NCBI GenBank assembly: GCA_964435165.1
Contig: CAYSXY010000012.1
Coordinates: forward strand, 1 to 50,365
DNA length: 50,365 nucleotides
Direction: 5' to 3'
Origin: CAYSXY01 sp964435165
GTDB taxonomy: Bacteria > Pseudomonadota > Alphaproteobacteria > Rickettsiales > RI-342
In this document: positions 1 through 8,697 of the stretch, in pieces
Position numbering within the stretch: position 1 is the stretch's first letter
Layout of the letters: each line of letters begins with the position of its first letter
Notes under the pieces: generated by a model
Databases searched by the model: none
Seen by the model: the letters and a program-made list of their open reading frames with translations, nothing else
What the model was told of the DNA's origin: nothing
Position numbers and translations under genes: made by a program

Positions 1-146
1 AGTGGAAGGTTAGAAATAAACCATAAATATTAATTTATTCGTAAACAGGACCTAGCATATAAATTTTTATTCGCTATTTTTTCATTATAATACATTATTA
101 TTGTTACATAATTGCTAAAGCTACTGGCGCGTATGTAAGCAATAGG

Positions 147-959
147 TCATGTTTTCTTCGCCAGTAATTTCACGGAGAGTGACGCGACATCGGTGGCGGC
201 AGTGCAGTTGGGAGAACGGGTGATAAGAGGCGCCTGGGCGCGAATGGCATCGCGCACTTTATTATCTTTGCGGATGATGCCCATGAGTTTGGGTTCGAAG
301 TTCAGAAAATTCTGACAGGCGGTTTTGATGGCCTGATAGGTCTTCTCCCCTTCACGCTGCGAGCTGGCCTGGTTGACCACAATCTGAATTTCGGTATTTG
401 GGTGCTGGCGACGACAGAGTTTGATGAAGGCATAAGCATCGGTTAGCGAGGTTGGGTCTTCCGTCAGCACGACGACGCAGCGGGCTGCCAACCCGGTGAG
501 AAAACGCACATGCTGTTCCACCCCGGCGCCTAAATCCAGCAGTATGAGCTCATAGCTGCGCGCCAGTTGCCGCATATCTCTGGCGAAAGCGGCGAGGCGC
601 GGCACCGGCAGGCTGGCCAGCACACCGGAGCCGGAACGTCCGGCAATAATGTCGAACCCTCCCAGATGATAATGGATGGGGATTTTTTCCAGCGGTGCTT
701 TGCCGGTGAAATAAGTGTTGAGGTCACGGTCAGGGGTCAGTCCCAGCTGCACATCAATATTCGCCAGACCGATATCACCATCAAAAAGCAGCACACTGCG
801 TCCGGAACGGGCAATGCTATGTGCCAGCGTTGAGGAAAGCCAGGTTTTGCCTACCCCACCTTTGCCTGACGCGATGGCCACGACATTATCTGCCAGCGGC
901 TTGTGCTTGCTGGCTTTGGCGGTTGGTTTGGCTTTTGTTGCTGTTTTGTCGTCCGCCAT
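147..959 (-). CDS. flhG: FlhG/FleN-type MinD-like ATPase, flagellar number regulator
   Basis: A 270-residue ParA/MinD-family ATPase. It has a Lys-rich N-terminus, a deviant Walker A GKGGVGKT at about residues 32-39, a DGDIGLANID switch at 60-69 and an LDLGAG Walker-B-like motif near 142. In polar flagellates FlhG partners FlhF and limits flagellar number, acting at the membrane and on the flagellar activator. It is the last gene of the flagellar run, 1 base after flhF, which separates it from MinD of cell division. The family and context are clear; the exact role in this organism is inferred. Confidence 0.93.
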   Translation of the reverse strand: MADDKTATKAKPTAKASKHKPLADNVVAIASGKGGVGKTWLSSTLAHSIARSGRSVLLFDGDIGLANIDVQLGLTPDRDLNTYFTGKAPLEKIPIHYHLGGFDIIAGRSGSGVLASLPVPRLAAFARDMRQLARSYELILLDLGAGVEQHVRFLTGLAARCVVVLTEDPTSLTDAYAFIKLCRRQHPNTEIQIVVNQASSQREGEKTYQAIKTACQNFLNFEPKLMGIIRKDNKVRDAIRAQAPLITRSPNCTAATDVASLSVKLLAKKT

Positions 960-960
960 A

Positions 961-2046
961 TTAATGCTCCGGTTGTCGGGTTTGGAGGAAGAGGGCTGTT
1001 AATTCCTGAGGAGTGATAACATCCAGCCCGTCGGCCACGGCAGGCGTACGGCTGATATGGCTGAGGGCCAACCCGCCACTCTGGGCAGCAGCCAATATGC
1101 CGCCATAGCGCCGCGCTGCGTCGATTTTGGTGATCATCAAATAATTGGCACCCAGATACGCGAAATTACCGGCAACATCCTGCGCTTCATGCACATCCAT
1201 GCCTGCTGGTAAGACCAGTACGGGTTCGACATCTGCTGCGCTGATCAGCGCACCGGTAGCTTTCAGTTCGGCAGAATCGTAGGGGTTGGCTCCGGCTGTA
1301 TCGATGATGATGAGGTGTCCTTTGTCGGCCTCGGCCAATGCTTTTGTCAATTGCTTGGGTGATTTGATGCGGGTCAGGGTGATATTGAGAATATCGGTAA
1401 AGGCCTGCAATTGTTCGATGCCGCCTGCCTTGTTGGTGTCTGTTGTCATCACGGTCACAGGGCGTTTATGCAGGATGGCCTCTGTGGCTATTTTGGCAGT
1501 CGTGATGGTTTTGCCCACGCCCGGTGGACCAATCAGCATGATGGGCAGGTTGCCCGGGGTCAATGGCGCCGTATCGAACGTGAAATGGTGTTTCAAGACA
1601 CTTGTGAGTAAAGTGTCCGGTTTTTTTGCTTTGCTGTTATCAGCAGCATCGCACAGTGCCTCGGCCAGGTGGCGCGGGACATTATGAAAATGTAATGCTT
1701 TGGCGAATTCGCGGCTGGCGTCGCTACTGCGTGATGGCATGGGCATCGCCGGGGCGGGCTCGCGCATCGCAGGAGCGGGCGCCTCTGATGTAGTAGCAGA
1801 TGTCGTATTCTGCCGTGGCTGAAGTTCATCAGATGCGACATTGATGGCGATGTTCTCCAGCGGGTCATCAACCTCCAGCATCACCTCATCATCTTCTTCC
1901 ATCACTTCGATAGCGGCGGTGACCTTGACGCGTTTCGAGTCCTTTAATCGCGTGGTTGAAATGATCACGGCATCTTCACCCATGCTGTCGCGGATCATCC
2001 GCATGGCTTCATTCATGTCCGTCGCTTCAAAGGATTTGAGTCGCAT
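961..2046 (-). CDS. flhF: FlhF, SRP-type GTPase for flagellar placement
   Basis: A 361-residue protein with the FlhF layout: an N-terminal basic/acidic B region (about 1-110, Pro/Ala/Met-rich at 85-105), then an NG GTPase domain. It shows P-loop GPPGVGKT at 173-180, DTAG at 249-252 and a TKIDAARRYGG guanine-specificity/closing motif. FlhF is related to Ffh and FtsY and recruits early flagellar components to the pole. It is 5 bases downstream of flhA and directly upstream of flhG, the standard order. The N-terminal sequence MRLKSFEATDMNEAMRMIRD is typical of FlhF and supports the start. Confidence 0.95.
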   Translation of the reverse strand: MRLKSFEATDMNEAMRMIRDSMGEDAVIISTTRLKDSKRVKVTAAIEVMEEDDEVMLEVDDPLENIAINVASDELQPRQNTTSATTSEAPAPAMREPAPAMPMPSRSSDASREFAKALHFHNVPRHLAEALCDAADNSKAKKPDTLLTSVLKHHFTFDTAPLTPGNLPIMLIGPPGVGKTITTAKIATEAILHKRPVTVMTTDTNKAGGIEQLQAFTDILNITLTRIKSPKQLTKALAEADKGHLIIIDTAGANPYDSAELKATGALISAADVEPVLVLPAGMDVHEAQDVAGNFAYLGANYLMITKIDAARRYGGILAAAQSGGLALSHISRTPAVADGLDVITPQELTALFLQTRQPEH

Positions 2047-2051
2047 CGCCG

Positions 2052-4181
2052 TTACTCACCCCCATTGCCTAATTGTCCAAGGGTTTTAATTTTCGCCTTG
2101 GCATGAATTTCATTTTGAGACAAGACCGGGATACTCGGGCGGAAACGCTCAATAATCGAGCGAACATAGGGGCGGATCGCCGGGCTGGTCAGTAGCACCG
2201 GCATGGCACCTTGCATCGCCAGTTCATCAAATAAACTACGCACGGCACCAATAAATTCCTGAATCTGGCTGGGCGCCATAGCAAGCTGGCGTTCTTCACC
2301 CTGGCCGCTTAATGCTTCGGCAAAGGCTTGTTCCCACTGGGCCGACATGGTGATCAACGGTATATAACCATCCGGCGTGGTGTGCATGTGGCTGATCTGG
2401 CGGGCGAGGCGGGTGCGTACATGTTCTGTGATGATGGTGACATTCTGCGTGACGCGCGTGGCCTCGGAAATTGCTTCCAGAATTGATGGCAGATCGCGGA
2501 TGGAGATGCGCTCACCCAATAGGTTCTGCAAAATACGCTGGACGCCGCTGATGGATATCTGGCCGGGAATCGTATCGGCCACCAGTTTCTGATGCTCCTT
2601 ATCCAGCTCATCAAGCAGCTTTTGGGTCTCGCCATAGGAGAGCAGTTCGGCCATATGTTCTTTGATGATCTCGGTCAGATGCGTCGTAATGACCGTTGGC
2701 GGGTCGACGACCGTATAATTTTTGAACAATGCCTCTTCGCGCATATCTTCGGCAATCCACATGGCAGGCAGGCCGAAGGCCGGTTCCGTGGTTTCTTCAC
2801 CCGGCAGGTTAATTGCCTCGCCACTAGGGTTCATGACCAGCAACATGTCCGGGCGGATATCGCCGCCGCCGCATTCAATATCTTTCACCTTGGCGACATA
2901 GTGATTGGCAGGCAGCTGCATATTATCCTGAATGCGCACCGGCGCCATGACAAAGCCTAACTCCCGGGCTAATTGCTTACGCAGCGCCTTGATTTGTTCG
3001 GTCAGGCGATGACCTTTCTGATAATTGATGAGCGATAAGAGCCCATAGCCCAATTCCAGCTTGAGGGCATCGATATGCAGGACGGTGCCAATCGGCTCCT
3101 CCGCCGGTGCTGCGTCGGCAGCGGCCTGAACCTCAGCTTCTTCGGCGCTGATCTCTTTCGCCTTACGATTGGAGATATAGCTGAACCAGCCAAAAAAGGC
3201 AGTGATGGTAGCGAGCGTCAGAAATGGTATCGGTGGAATACCCGGCATGGCGGCGAGTGCCATCAGGACAAAACAGGTCATTCCCAGCGCTTGCGGAAAG
3301 CTACCCAGTTGGGTGAAAATTGCTTTGTCGGCAGAGCCATGGACACCGGATTTGGTGACAAGCAGACCGGCAGCCGTGGAGATAATAATCGCTGGAATTT
3401 GCGAGACCAGCCCATCGCCAATGGTCAGGATGGTGTAGGTTTCTGCGGCCTGGCCAAAGCCCATATCGCGCTGCGCCACTCCGATGATAATGCCGCCAAT
3501 AAAGTTGATGAAGGTAATCAGCAGGCCGGCAACGGCATCACCGCGGACAAATTTGCTTGCACCATCCATCGCCCCAAAAAACGTGCTTTCATCTTCTAAT
3601 TCTTTGCGCCGTGTGCGGGCGGTATCTTCATCGATCAGTCCAGCGGATAGATCGGCATCAATCGCCATCTGTTTACCGGGCATGGCGTCCAGGCTGAAGC
3701 GAGCGGAGACCTCTGCTATGCGGCCTGAACCTTTGGTAATCACCACGAAATTAATCAAGGTCAGGATGGCAAAAACAATGGCCCCGATCACGACCGAGCC
3801 TCCCATCACAAAGCCGCCGAAAGCCTCTATGACTTTGCCTGCGGCGTCTGTTCCTTCATGCCCGTTGGTCAGAATCAATCGTGTAGAGGCAATATTCAGC
3901 GAAAGGCGAAACATTGCGGCGATGAGCAGGATACTGGGGAAGGCGTTGAGGTCGAGTGGTTTTTCGACGAATAAGACAGTCATTAAAATGATGACGGAAA
4001 GCGTAATGGAAATGCCGAGTAAGGTGTCGAGTACCCAGGTAGGAATGGGCAATAGTAATACAGTCAGGATGCCGACAATGCCCAGAGCCAGCATGATGTC
4101 GCCGCGTGCTTTGACGCCGCCGGTGACACGACCGGCCAGTGCCGGGAGATTCATGGAGTTGCCTGTTGCGCCCTCGGCCAT
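2052..4181 (-). CDS. flhA: FlhA, flagellar export gate protein
   Basis: A 709-residue FHIPEP-family protein. The N-terminal half (about 25-330) carries the expected set of about eight membrane helices, with the conserved cytoplasmic loop including RFSLDAMPGKQMAIDADL. The C-terminal half is the soluble domain that docks chaperone-substrate complexes and forms the nonameric ring of the type III export gate. Length matches the family. It is 5 bases downstream of the flbD-like gene and 5 bases before flhF, so it is probably cotranscribed. fliP, fliQ, fliR and flhB are not in this window. Confidence 0.97.
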   Translation of the reverse strand: MAEGATGNSMNLPALAGRVTGGVKARGDIMLALGIVGILTVLLLPIPTWVLDTLLGISITLSVIILMTVLFVEKPLDLNAFPSILLIAAMFRLSLNIASTRLILTNGHEGTDAAGKVIEAFGGFVMGGSVVIGAIVFAILTLINFVVITKGSGRIAEVSARFSLDAMPGKQMAIDADLSAGLIDEDTARTRRKELEDESTFFGAMDGASKFVRGDAVAGLLITFINFIGGIIIGVAQRDMGFGQAAETYTILTIGDGLVSQIPAIIISTAAGLLVTKSGVHGSADKAIFTQLGSFPQALGMTCFVLMALAAMPGIPPIPFLTLATITAFFGWFSYISNRKAKEISAEEAEVQAAADAAPAEEPIGTVLHIDALKLELGYGLLSLINYQKGHRLTEQIKALRKQLARELGFVMAPVRIQDNMQLPANHYVAKVKDIECGGGDIRPDMLLVMNPSGEAINLPGEETTEPAFGLPAMWIAEDMREEALFKNYTVVDPPTVITTHLTEIIKEHMAELLSYGETQKLLDELDKEHQKLVADTIPGQISISGVQRILQNLLGERISIRDLPSILEAISEATRVTQNVTIITEHVRTRLARQISHMHTTPDGYIPLITMSAQWEQAFAEALSGQGEERQLAMAPSQIQEFIGAVRSLFDELAMQGAMPVLLTSPAIRPYVRSIIERFRPSIPVLSQNEIHAKAKIKTLGQLGNGGE

Positions 4182-4186
4182 CTGGC

Positions 4187-5569
4187 TTAGTTACCTGTTT
4201 GCGAATAATGGTCGTTGCCATCACGCGCGGGGGGAACTTTGACTCCACTTTCGGCGTAATGACGCAATTTGTTGCGCAGGGTGCGAATGGAAATACCGAG
4301 AATGTTGGCGGCATGTGTACGGTTGCCCAGGCAATGATCCAGCGTGTGAATAATCAAATCGCGTTCCACATCTTCGACTTTGCGCCCGACGAGCGGCGCC
4401 ATGTCCGGATTGACCGGATCTGCGGGCGTCTCCGATGAAGTGTTGCTTAGCGCAGCGCTTCCTTGTTCCATTTCAGCGGTCAGAAGAATGGCATCAGGCC
4501 CGATATCATCTCCCTGCGCTAACAGCACGCCGCGATGCATGGTGTTTTCCAACTCGCGGACATTGCCGGGCCAGTGATAGTTGAGTAATTTGGTCAGCGC
4601 GTCATCGGCTAAAGGACGGGCGGGAAGGCCATTGGCTTTCGCATATTTATCGATAAAGAACTCCGCCAGCGGTTCGATATCTTCCTTACGTTCCTTGAGG
4701 GACGGTAGCCGCAGATTGATGACATTGAGGCGGAAATACAAATCCTCACGAAACGTACCATCGGCGACTTCATCCTGCAGGTTGCGGTTGCTGGTGGCAA
4801 GAATACGAATGTCGACTTTTACCGGGCTGCTCCCGCCGACGCGATCGATTTCACGTTCCTGAATGGCACGCAATAATTTTGCCTGAAGCTTGAGATCCAT
4901 TTCGCTGATTTCGTCCAATAGCAAGGTGCCGCCATTGGCTTCCTCAAACTTGCCAATGCGGCGGGCAACGGCACCGGTGAATGCGCCTTTTTCATGACCG
5001 AATAATTCCGACTCAAGCAGATTGTCGGGTATAGCGGCGCAGTTGACGGAGATGAATGGTTGGTTGGCACGCTTGCTTTTCGCATGAATATAACGTGAAA
5101 AAACCTCCTTACCCGTGCCGGATTCACCGGTGATCAGTACCGAGGCATCCGATGGCGCGATCTGGTCGGCCATTTTTAAGACATCTTTCATCGCATCGGA
5201 GCTGAAAATCAGATCGGTACTGTCTTCCGTAATGGCCTCGAATACTGCGGCGATCAATTCTTCCTCCGGCGGGAGAGGAATATACTCCTTGGCTCCTGCC
5301 TTGATAGCGCGCACCGCATCATCGCTTGTGGCATTGACGCCGCAACCGATCACCGGCACATGGATGTGCTCCTGTTCCAGCGCGTCGACCAGCGCTTTGA
5401 CATTGCGTTTGACATCGATCATCACCACATCGGCACTCTGGCCGGAGCGCAGCAGGTCCAGCGCTTCTTCCGTGTCGCCGACCTGAGTGACGGTGGCACC
5501 GCGCTTGCGGGCAATAGTGGTGGCGGCACCAACCTGACCGTCAAGATCACCGATAATCAATAGCCTCAT
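4187..5569 (-). CDS. flbD: FlbD-like sigma-54-dependent flagellar activator
   Basis: A 460-residue NtrC-family protein in three parts. The receiver-like domain (1-115) keeps one Asp (D52) but lacks the usual acidic pair and the Thr/Lys switch pattern. The AAA+ domain (about 120-350) has Walker A GESGTGKE at 148-155, the sigma-54-contacting GAFTGA at 195-200 and GGTLLLDE Walker B near 213-220. A Fis-type helix-turn-helix ends the protein. FlbD activates late flagellar operons in alphaproteobacteria with a degenerate receiver, which fits the position between motA and flhA. FleQ is an alternative name for a similar protein; context favours FlbD. Confidence 0.9.
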   Translation of the reverse strand: MRLLIIGDLDGQVGAATTIARKRGATVTQVGDTEEALDLLRSGQSADVVMIDVKRNVKALVDALEQEHIHVPVIGCGVNATSDDAVRAIKAGAKEYIPLPPEEELIAAVFEAITEDSTDLIFSSDAMKDVLKMADQIAPSDASVLITGESGTGKEVFSRYIHAKSKRANQPFISVNCAAIPDNLLESELFGHEKGAFTGAVARRIGKFEEANGGTLLLDEISEMDLKLQAKLLRAIQEREIDRVGGSSPVKVDIRILATSNRNLQDEVADGTFREDLYFRLNVINLRLPSLKERKEDIEPLAEFFIDKYAKANGLPARPLADDALTKLLNYHWPGNVRELENTMHRGVLLAQGDDIGPDAILLTAEMEQGSAALSNTSSETPADPVNPDMAPLVGRKVEDVERDLIIHTLDHCLGNRTHAANILGISIRTLRNKLRHYAESGVKVPPARDGNDHYSQTGN

Positions 5570-5590
5570 CGATATCCCTTTCTTTTTGTC

Positions 5591-6379
5591 TTACGTAAAA
5601 TAATGAATGCGCTTGGCCGGCGGCAGGATGGTGTTGAATAATGCTTCCAGCTGACGTGGGTTTTCCTGGCGGGCGATCGACAAGACGCCTTCCATATAAA
5701 GCCGGTTGATCAACACTTCTTCTGCCGTATTACGTTCAAGCTTGGAGGCAAGTGGCGAGAACACCATGAAGGAAAGCACGGCGCCATAGAAGGTGGTGAG
5801 CAAGGCAACGGCCATGGCAGGGCCAATACTATCAGGGTCATCCAACTGCCCCAACATTTGAACAAGGCCGATCAGCGTGCCGACCAGCCCCATGGCGGGG
5901 GCAATTTCCGCTGCTTTGCGGAAAACAGCCGCCCCCTTGCTATGGCGTTCGACCAATGAGTGGATATCCTGGCTCATCAGCTGTTCAACGATTTCGGCTT
6001 TGTTGCCGTCAACGACCATACCCAGGCCTTTCTCCAAAAACGCATCCACTTTGTCGGCAGCGACTTCATTTTGCAGGGCGAGTGGGGTTTGTTTGCGGGC
6101 AATTTCGGCGTAGCGCATGAGCTCCATCGCAATCTCGGATGGATTTTCCTGTTGATAGAAAACGGTGCGGACGAGCAACCCTTGAGAGCGCACAATTTCG
6201 GGAATGGTAAAGCTGGCCGTGGTGATGGCAAAGGTGGCACCGATAACAATCAGCAGCGATGGCGGGTCGATAAAGGCCTGGGTATTGCCGCCTAAAATAA
6301 TCGCAGCTATTACCAATGCGCCGGCGGTCAGAATGCCGACAGCGGTCGATGGATCAACCATACGTGTGGTGCTTGCCAT
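5591..6379 (-). CDS. motA: MotA/PomA-type flagellar stator subunit
   Basis: A 262-residue MotA/TolQ/ExbB-family proton-channel protein. Two membrane helices lie near the N-terminus (about 12-60), a cytoplasmic loop follows, and two further helices lie at about 150-210, including the conserved stretch APAMGLVGTLIGLVQML that lines the ion path. The short loop resembles PomA-like MotA proteins. It forms the stator with a MotB partner, which is not in this window. It sits within the flagellar run between fliN and flbD, spaced 24 and 21 bases. Proton or sodium use cannot be decided from sequence. Confidence 0.92.
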   Translation of the reverse strand: MASTTRMVDPSTAVGILTAGALVIAAIILGGNTQAFIDPPSLLIVIGATFAITTASFTIPEIVRSQGLLVRTVFYQQENPSEIAMELMRYAEIARKQTPLALQNEVAADKVDAFLEKGLGMVVDGNKAEIVEQLMSQDIHSLVERHSKGAAVFRKAAEIAPAMGLVGTLIGLVQMLGQLDDPDSIGPAMAVALLTTFYGAVLSFMVFSPLASKLERNTAEEVLINRLYMEGVLSIARQENPRQLEALFNTILPPAKRIHYFT

Positions 6380-6403
6380 GAGATGCTCCCCTTGTTGCCT
6401 GCG

Positions 6404-6694
6404 TTACTTATCGCTCTTGATGATTTCCGTCATGGTGATGCCGATGCGATCTTCCACCACGACGACTTCCCCGCGCGCGACGAGTCGGTTATTGACCAGT
6501 ATGTCTATGGGTTCGCCGACTTTTCGGTCCAGTTCAATCACGGCACCGCGACCAAGCTTGAGTAGTTGATTGACCTGCATATTGGTGCGGCCAAGCACCA
6601 CGGTGACCTGCACCGGAATGTCATAGACCGCTTCCAGGGTTAGATTTTGTTCTTCCATTTCTGCGGCGAGGTTGTCGCTGTCAGCATCTACCAT
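6404..6694 (-). CDS. fliN: FliN, flagellar C-ring switch protein
   Basis: A 96-residue protein made almost entirely of a SpoA/FliN domain: a DIPVQVTVVLGRTNMQVNQLL core, then a hydrophilic strand and a C-terminal segment with NNRLVARGEVVVVEDRIGITMTEI, the family hallmark. FliN forms the lower C-ring with FliM and binds the ATPase-FliH complex. It lacks the long N-terminal tail of some FliN proteins. It starts 2 bases after fliH ends, so translation is probably coupled. FliM is not nearby. Confidence 0.94.
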   Translation of the reverse strand: MVDADSDNLAAEMEEQNLTLEAVYDIPVQVTVVLGRTNMQVNQLLKLGRGAVIELDRKVGEPIDILVNNRLVARGEVVVVEDRIGITMTEIIKSDK

Positions 6695-6696
6695 AA

Positions 6697-7656
6697 TCAG
6701 GCTCCATTATCAGTCGTGGGTGGGGCGGGGCGTGGCTCAGTGTCAGCCCCATCGTCAGGTGGTTGGGCATCAGAGGAAGGTGGAGATGACGCGTGCATTT
6801 CCGTTTCTGCTGCTTTATGCGTGTCGACTGGTGCGTCGATAAGCGAGTCTGTTTCTGATAGTTGATTCATTGCCGTGGCGGCGGCAGAGACTTCTTCTGC
6901 CGCATCGAACCGGTTCATAATATTGGTCAGAGCGTTGATCAGTGTTTTGCGATCGCGTACGGCCTCGCCTTGCTTCCAGCGGATATGGTAATCTCCCGCC
7001 TGCATGGCCGGGTCGGCATCGACGTGAGTGCTGCCCTGAAATCCGGCACGGCGGGCCAGTGCATCCAGTTCGGATTGCAGCGGTGCGACCAAATCGGATG
7101 CAACCGTCAGGCTCACTTCCGGTTCGCTATGCAAGGTTTCAAGCATGTCTAACACATCACGTTTGATCGCCTCGGCTGCGTTTGCCTCCAGTGCCTCACC
7201 GGCAATTTTGCTCGCAATGATCATTGCCAGATCAGCCAAGTGATGCAGCGTTTGCTGTTTGGTTGTCGCGGCGTGCTCAACCGCTGCTCCGAACTGTACT
7301 GCGATATTGTCCAATACCGCTTTCACCGCCTGTTCATGCGCACTGACGGCAGCGGCAATTTGTTGCTCGGCTTCTGCCATCACCGCGCTGCGCCCCTGCG
7401 CTTCACCTTCTTCCAAGCCGACGGTTTTGCCTTCATCATACCCCTTGGCATGTGCATCTCTGGCGGTTTGTTCGAGCGCCTGTGCGTGTTGTTCTTTCAA
7501 TGCCTCAATCTGTGCCTGCAGCGCAGCGGCGAGACTATCGCCGGCAGACGTTGCCTGGCGTTCAATAAAGGGTGTAAAGGCCTCCGGGTCGGCGGCGACA
7601 CCGGCAGGCTGGCCGTCTTTGGGCGGTTCTTCCTCGTATTTATAGACACGAACCAT
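6697..7656 (-). CDS. fliH: FliH-like export ATPase regulator
   Basis: A 319-residue protein with the FliH plan: a central Gln/Ala/Glu-rich coiled coil (about 40-110, with GYDEGKTVGLEEGEAQGR) and a C-terminal globular part (about 120-255). It ends in an acidic, Pro/Ser-rich tail of about 60 residues that is longer than usual. FliH binds and restrains the FliI ATPase and docks it on FliN. The place between fliG and fliN supports the call better than sequence identity, which is low in this family. fliI is not in the window. Confidence 0.85.
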   Translation of the reverse strand: MVRVYKYEEEPPKDGQPAGVAADPEAFTPFIERQATSAGDSLAAALQAQIEALKEQHAQALEQTARDAHAKGYDEGKTVGLEEGEAQGRSAVMAEAEQQIAAAVSAHEQAVKAVLDNIAVQFGAAVEHAATTKQQTLHHLADLAMIIASKIAGEALEANAAEAIKRDVLDMLETLHSEPEVSLTVASDLVAPLQSELDALARRAGFQGSTHVDADPAMQAGDYHIRWKQGEAVRDRKTLINALTNIMNRFDAAEEVSAAATAMNQLSETDSLIDAPVDTHKAAETEMHASSPPSSDAQPPDDGADTEPRPAPPTTDNGA

Positions 7657-7677
7657 CAGTGACTCTTACATCCTTGC

Positions 7678-8697
7678 TTAATAGATTAGTTGATCTTCGC
7701 CACTGGCATCGGCAATGACGATTTCGCCTTTAGCTGCCAGATCTTTCGCTTTCAGAACAATTTCCATTTGCGATTCATCCACTTCCTTCAGGCGAACCGG
7801 CCCCATCGCTTCCATATCTTCCTGCATGATTTTCGAGGCGCGCTCTGACATGTTGGAGAAGAAGAGATCGCGCAGCTCTTCGGTCGCCCCTTTCAAGGCG
7901 ATGGACAGTTTATCCTTATCGATGCCGCGAATGAGGGTTTGAATACCAACCGGATCGATTTTGCTCAAATCTTCGAAGGTGAACATCAGATTACGAATAC
8001 GTTCGGCCGATTCGGCATCGCGATCTTCCAGAGAGGCCATGAATTTCGATTCGGTATTGCGATCGAAATTGTTGAATACATCGGCCATCATCTCATGGCT
8101 GTCACGGCGCTGTGTTTTGGCCAGGTTGCTCATAAATTCGTTGCGCAGTGTTTTCTCGACATCGTCCAGCACTTCTTTTTTAACCGATTCGATTTTCAGC
8201 ATCCGCATGATGACTTCCATCGCAAACTCGTCCGGCAGTTCAGACAGTACTTTGGCTGTGTGATCGGGTTTGAGTTTGGAAAGGACAAGGGCGGCGGTTT
8301 GCGGGTATTCGTTTTTGAGGTAAGCGGCGAGGACTTCTTCGTTCACATTGCCCAATTTGTCCCAGGTCGTACGCCCGGCCGGGCCGCGAATTTCTTCCAT
8401 GATACGGCCGACACGGTCCTTGCCCAACGCTTTGGAGAGGAGGCGCTCGGTTGAATCATAGGTGCCGACGACAACGCCGGAGCCCGACATTTGATCGACA
8501 AATTCCAGAAAGATTTTTTCAATAGTCTCTGCGCTGATTTGCCCAAGCGTTGCCATGGCATGGGAAATTTCACGAATCTCGTCATCATCCATCATGGCGA
8601 AGAGTTTTGATGCATTGTCTTCACCAATCGACATCATGAAAATGGAGGCTTTCTGAACACCATTGAGGGCGCGATATTCTTCGAGTGTTGATGCCAT
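7678..8697 (-). CDS. fliG: FliG, flagellar motor switch protein
   Basis: A 339-residue protein matching FliG over its whole length: an N-terminal domain that binds FliF, a middle domain, and a C-terminal torque domain with charged residues (DKDKLSIALKGATEELRDLFFSNMSERASKIMQEDMEAMGPVRLKEV). FliG couples stator passage to rotation and to the MS ring. Its ATG overlaps the fliF stop by one base (TGATG), which implies translational coupling. Only one fliG copy is seen here. Confidence 0.97.
   Translation of the reverse strand: MASTLEEYRALNGVQKASIFMMSIGEDNASKLFAMMDDDEIREISHAMATLGQISAETIEKIFLEFVDQMSGSGVVVGTYDSTERLLSKALGKDRVGRIMEEIRGPAGRTTWDKLGNVNEEVLAAYLKNEYPQTAALVLSKLKPDHTAKVLSELPDEFAMEVIMRMLKIESVKKEVLDDVEKTLRNEFMSNLAKTQRRDSHEMMADVFNNFDRNTESKFMASLEDRDAESAERIRNLMFTFEDLSKIDPVGIQTLIRGIDKDKLSIALKGATEELRDLFFSNMSERASKIMQEDMEAMGPVRLKEVDESQMEIVLKAKDLAAKGEIVIADASGEDQLIY

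Noticed and set aside
122..166. Hairpin TACTGGCG/CGCCAGTA as flhG terminator
   Set aside because: The loop is 29 bases, the right arm is within the coding region, and there is no T-run.
3484..4242. 252-residue plus-strand open frame
   Set aside because: Antisense to flhA and flbD, Met/Ser/Pro-rich, with no domain.
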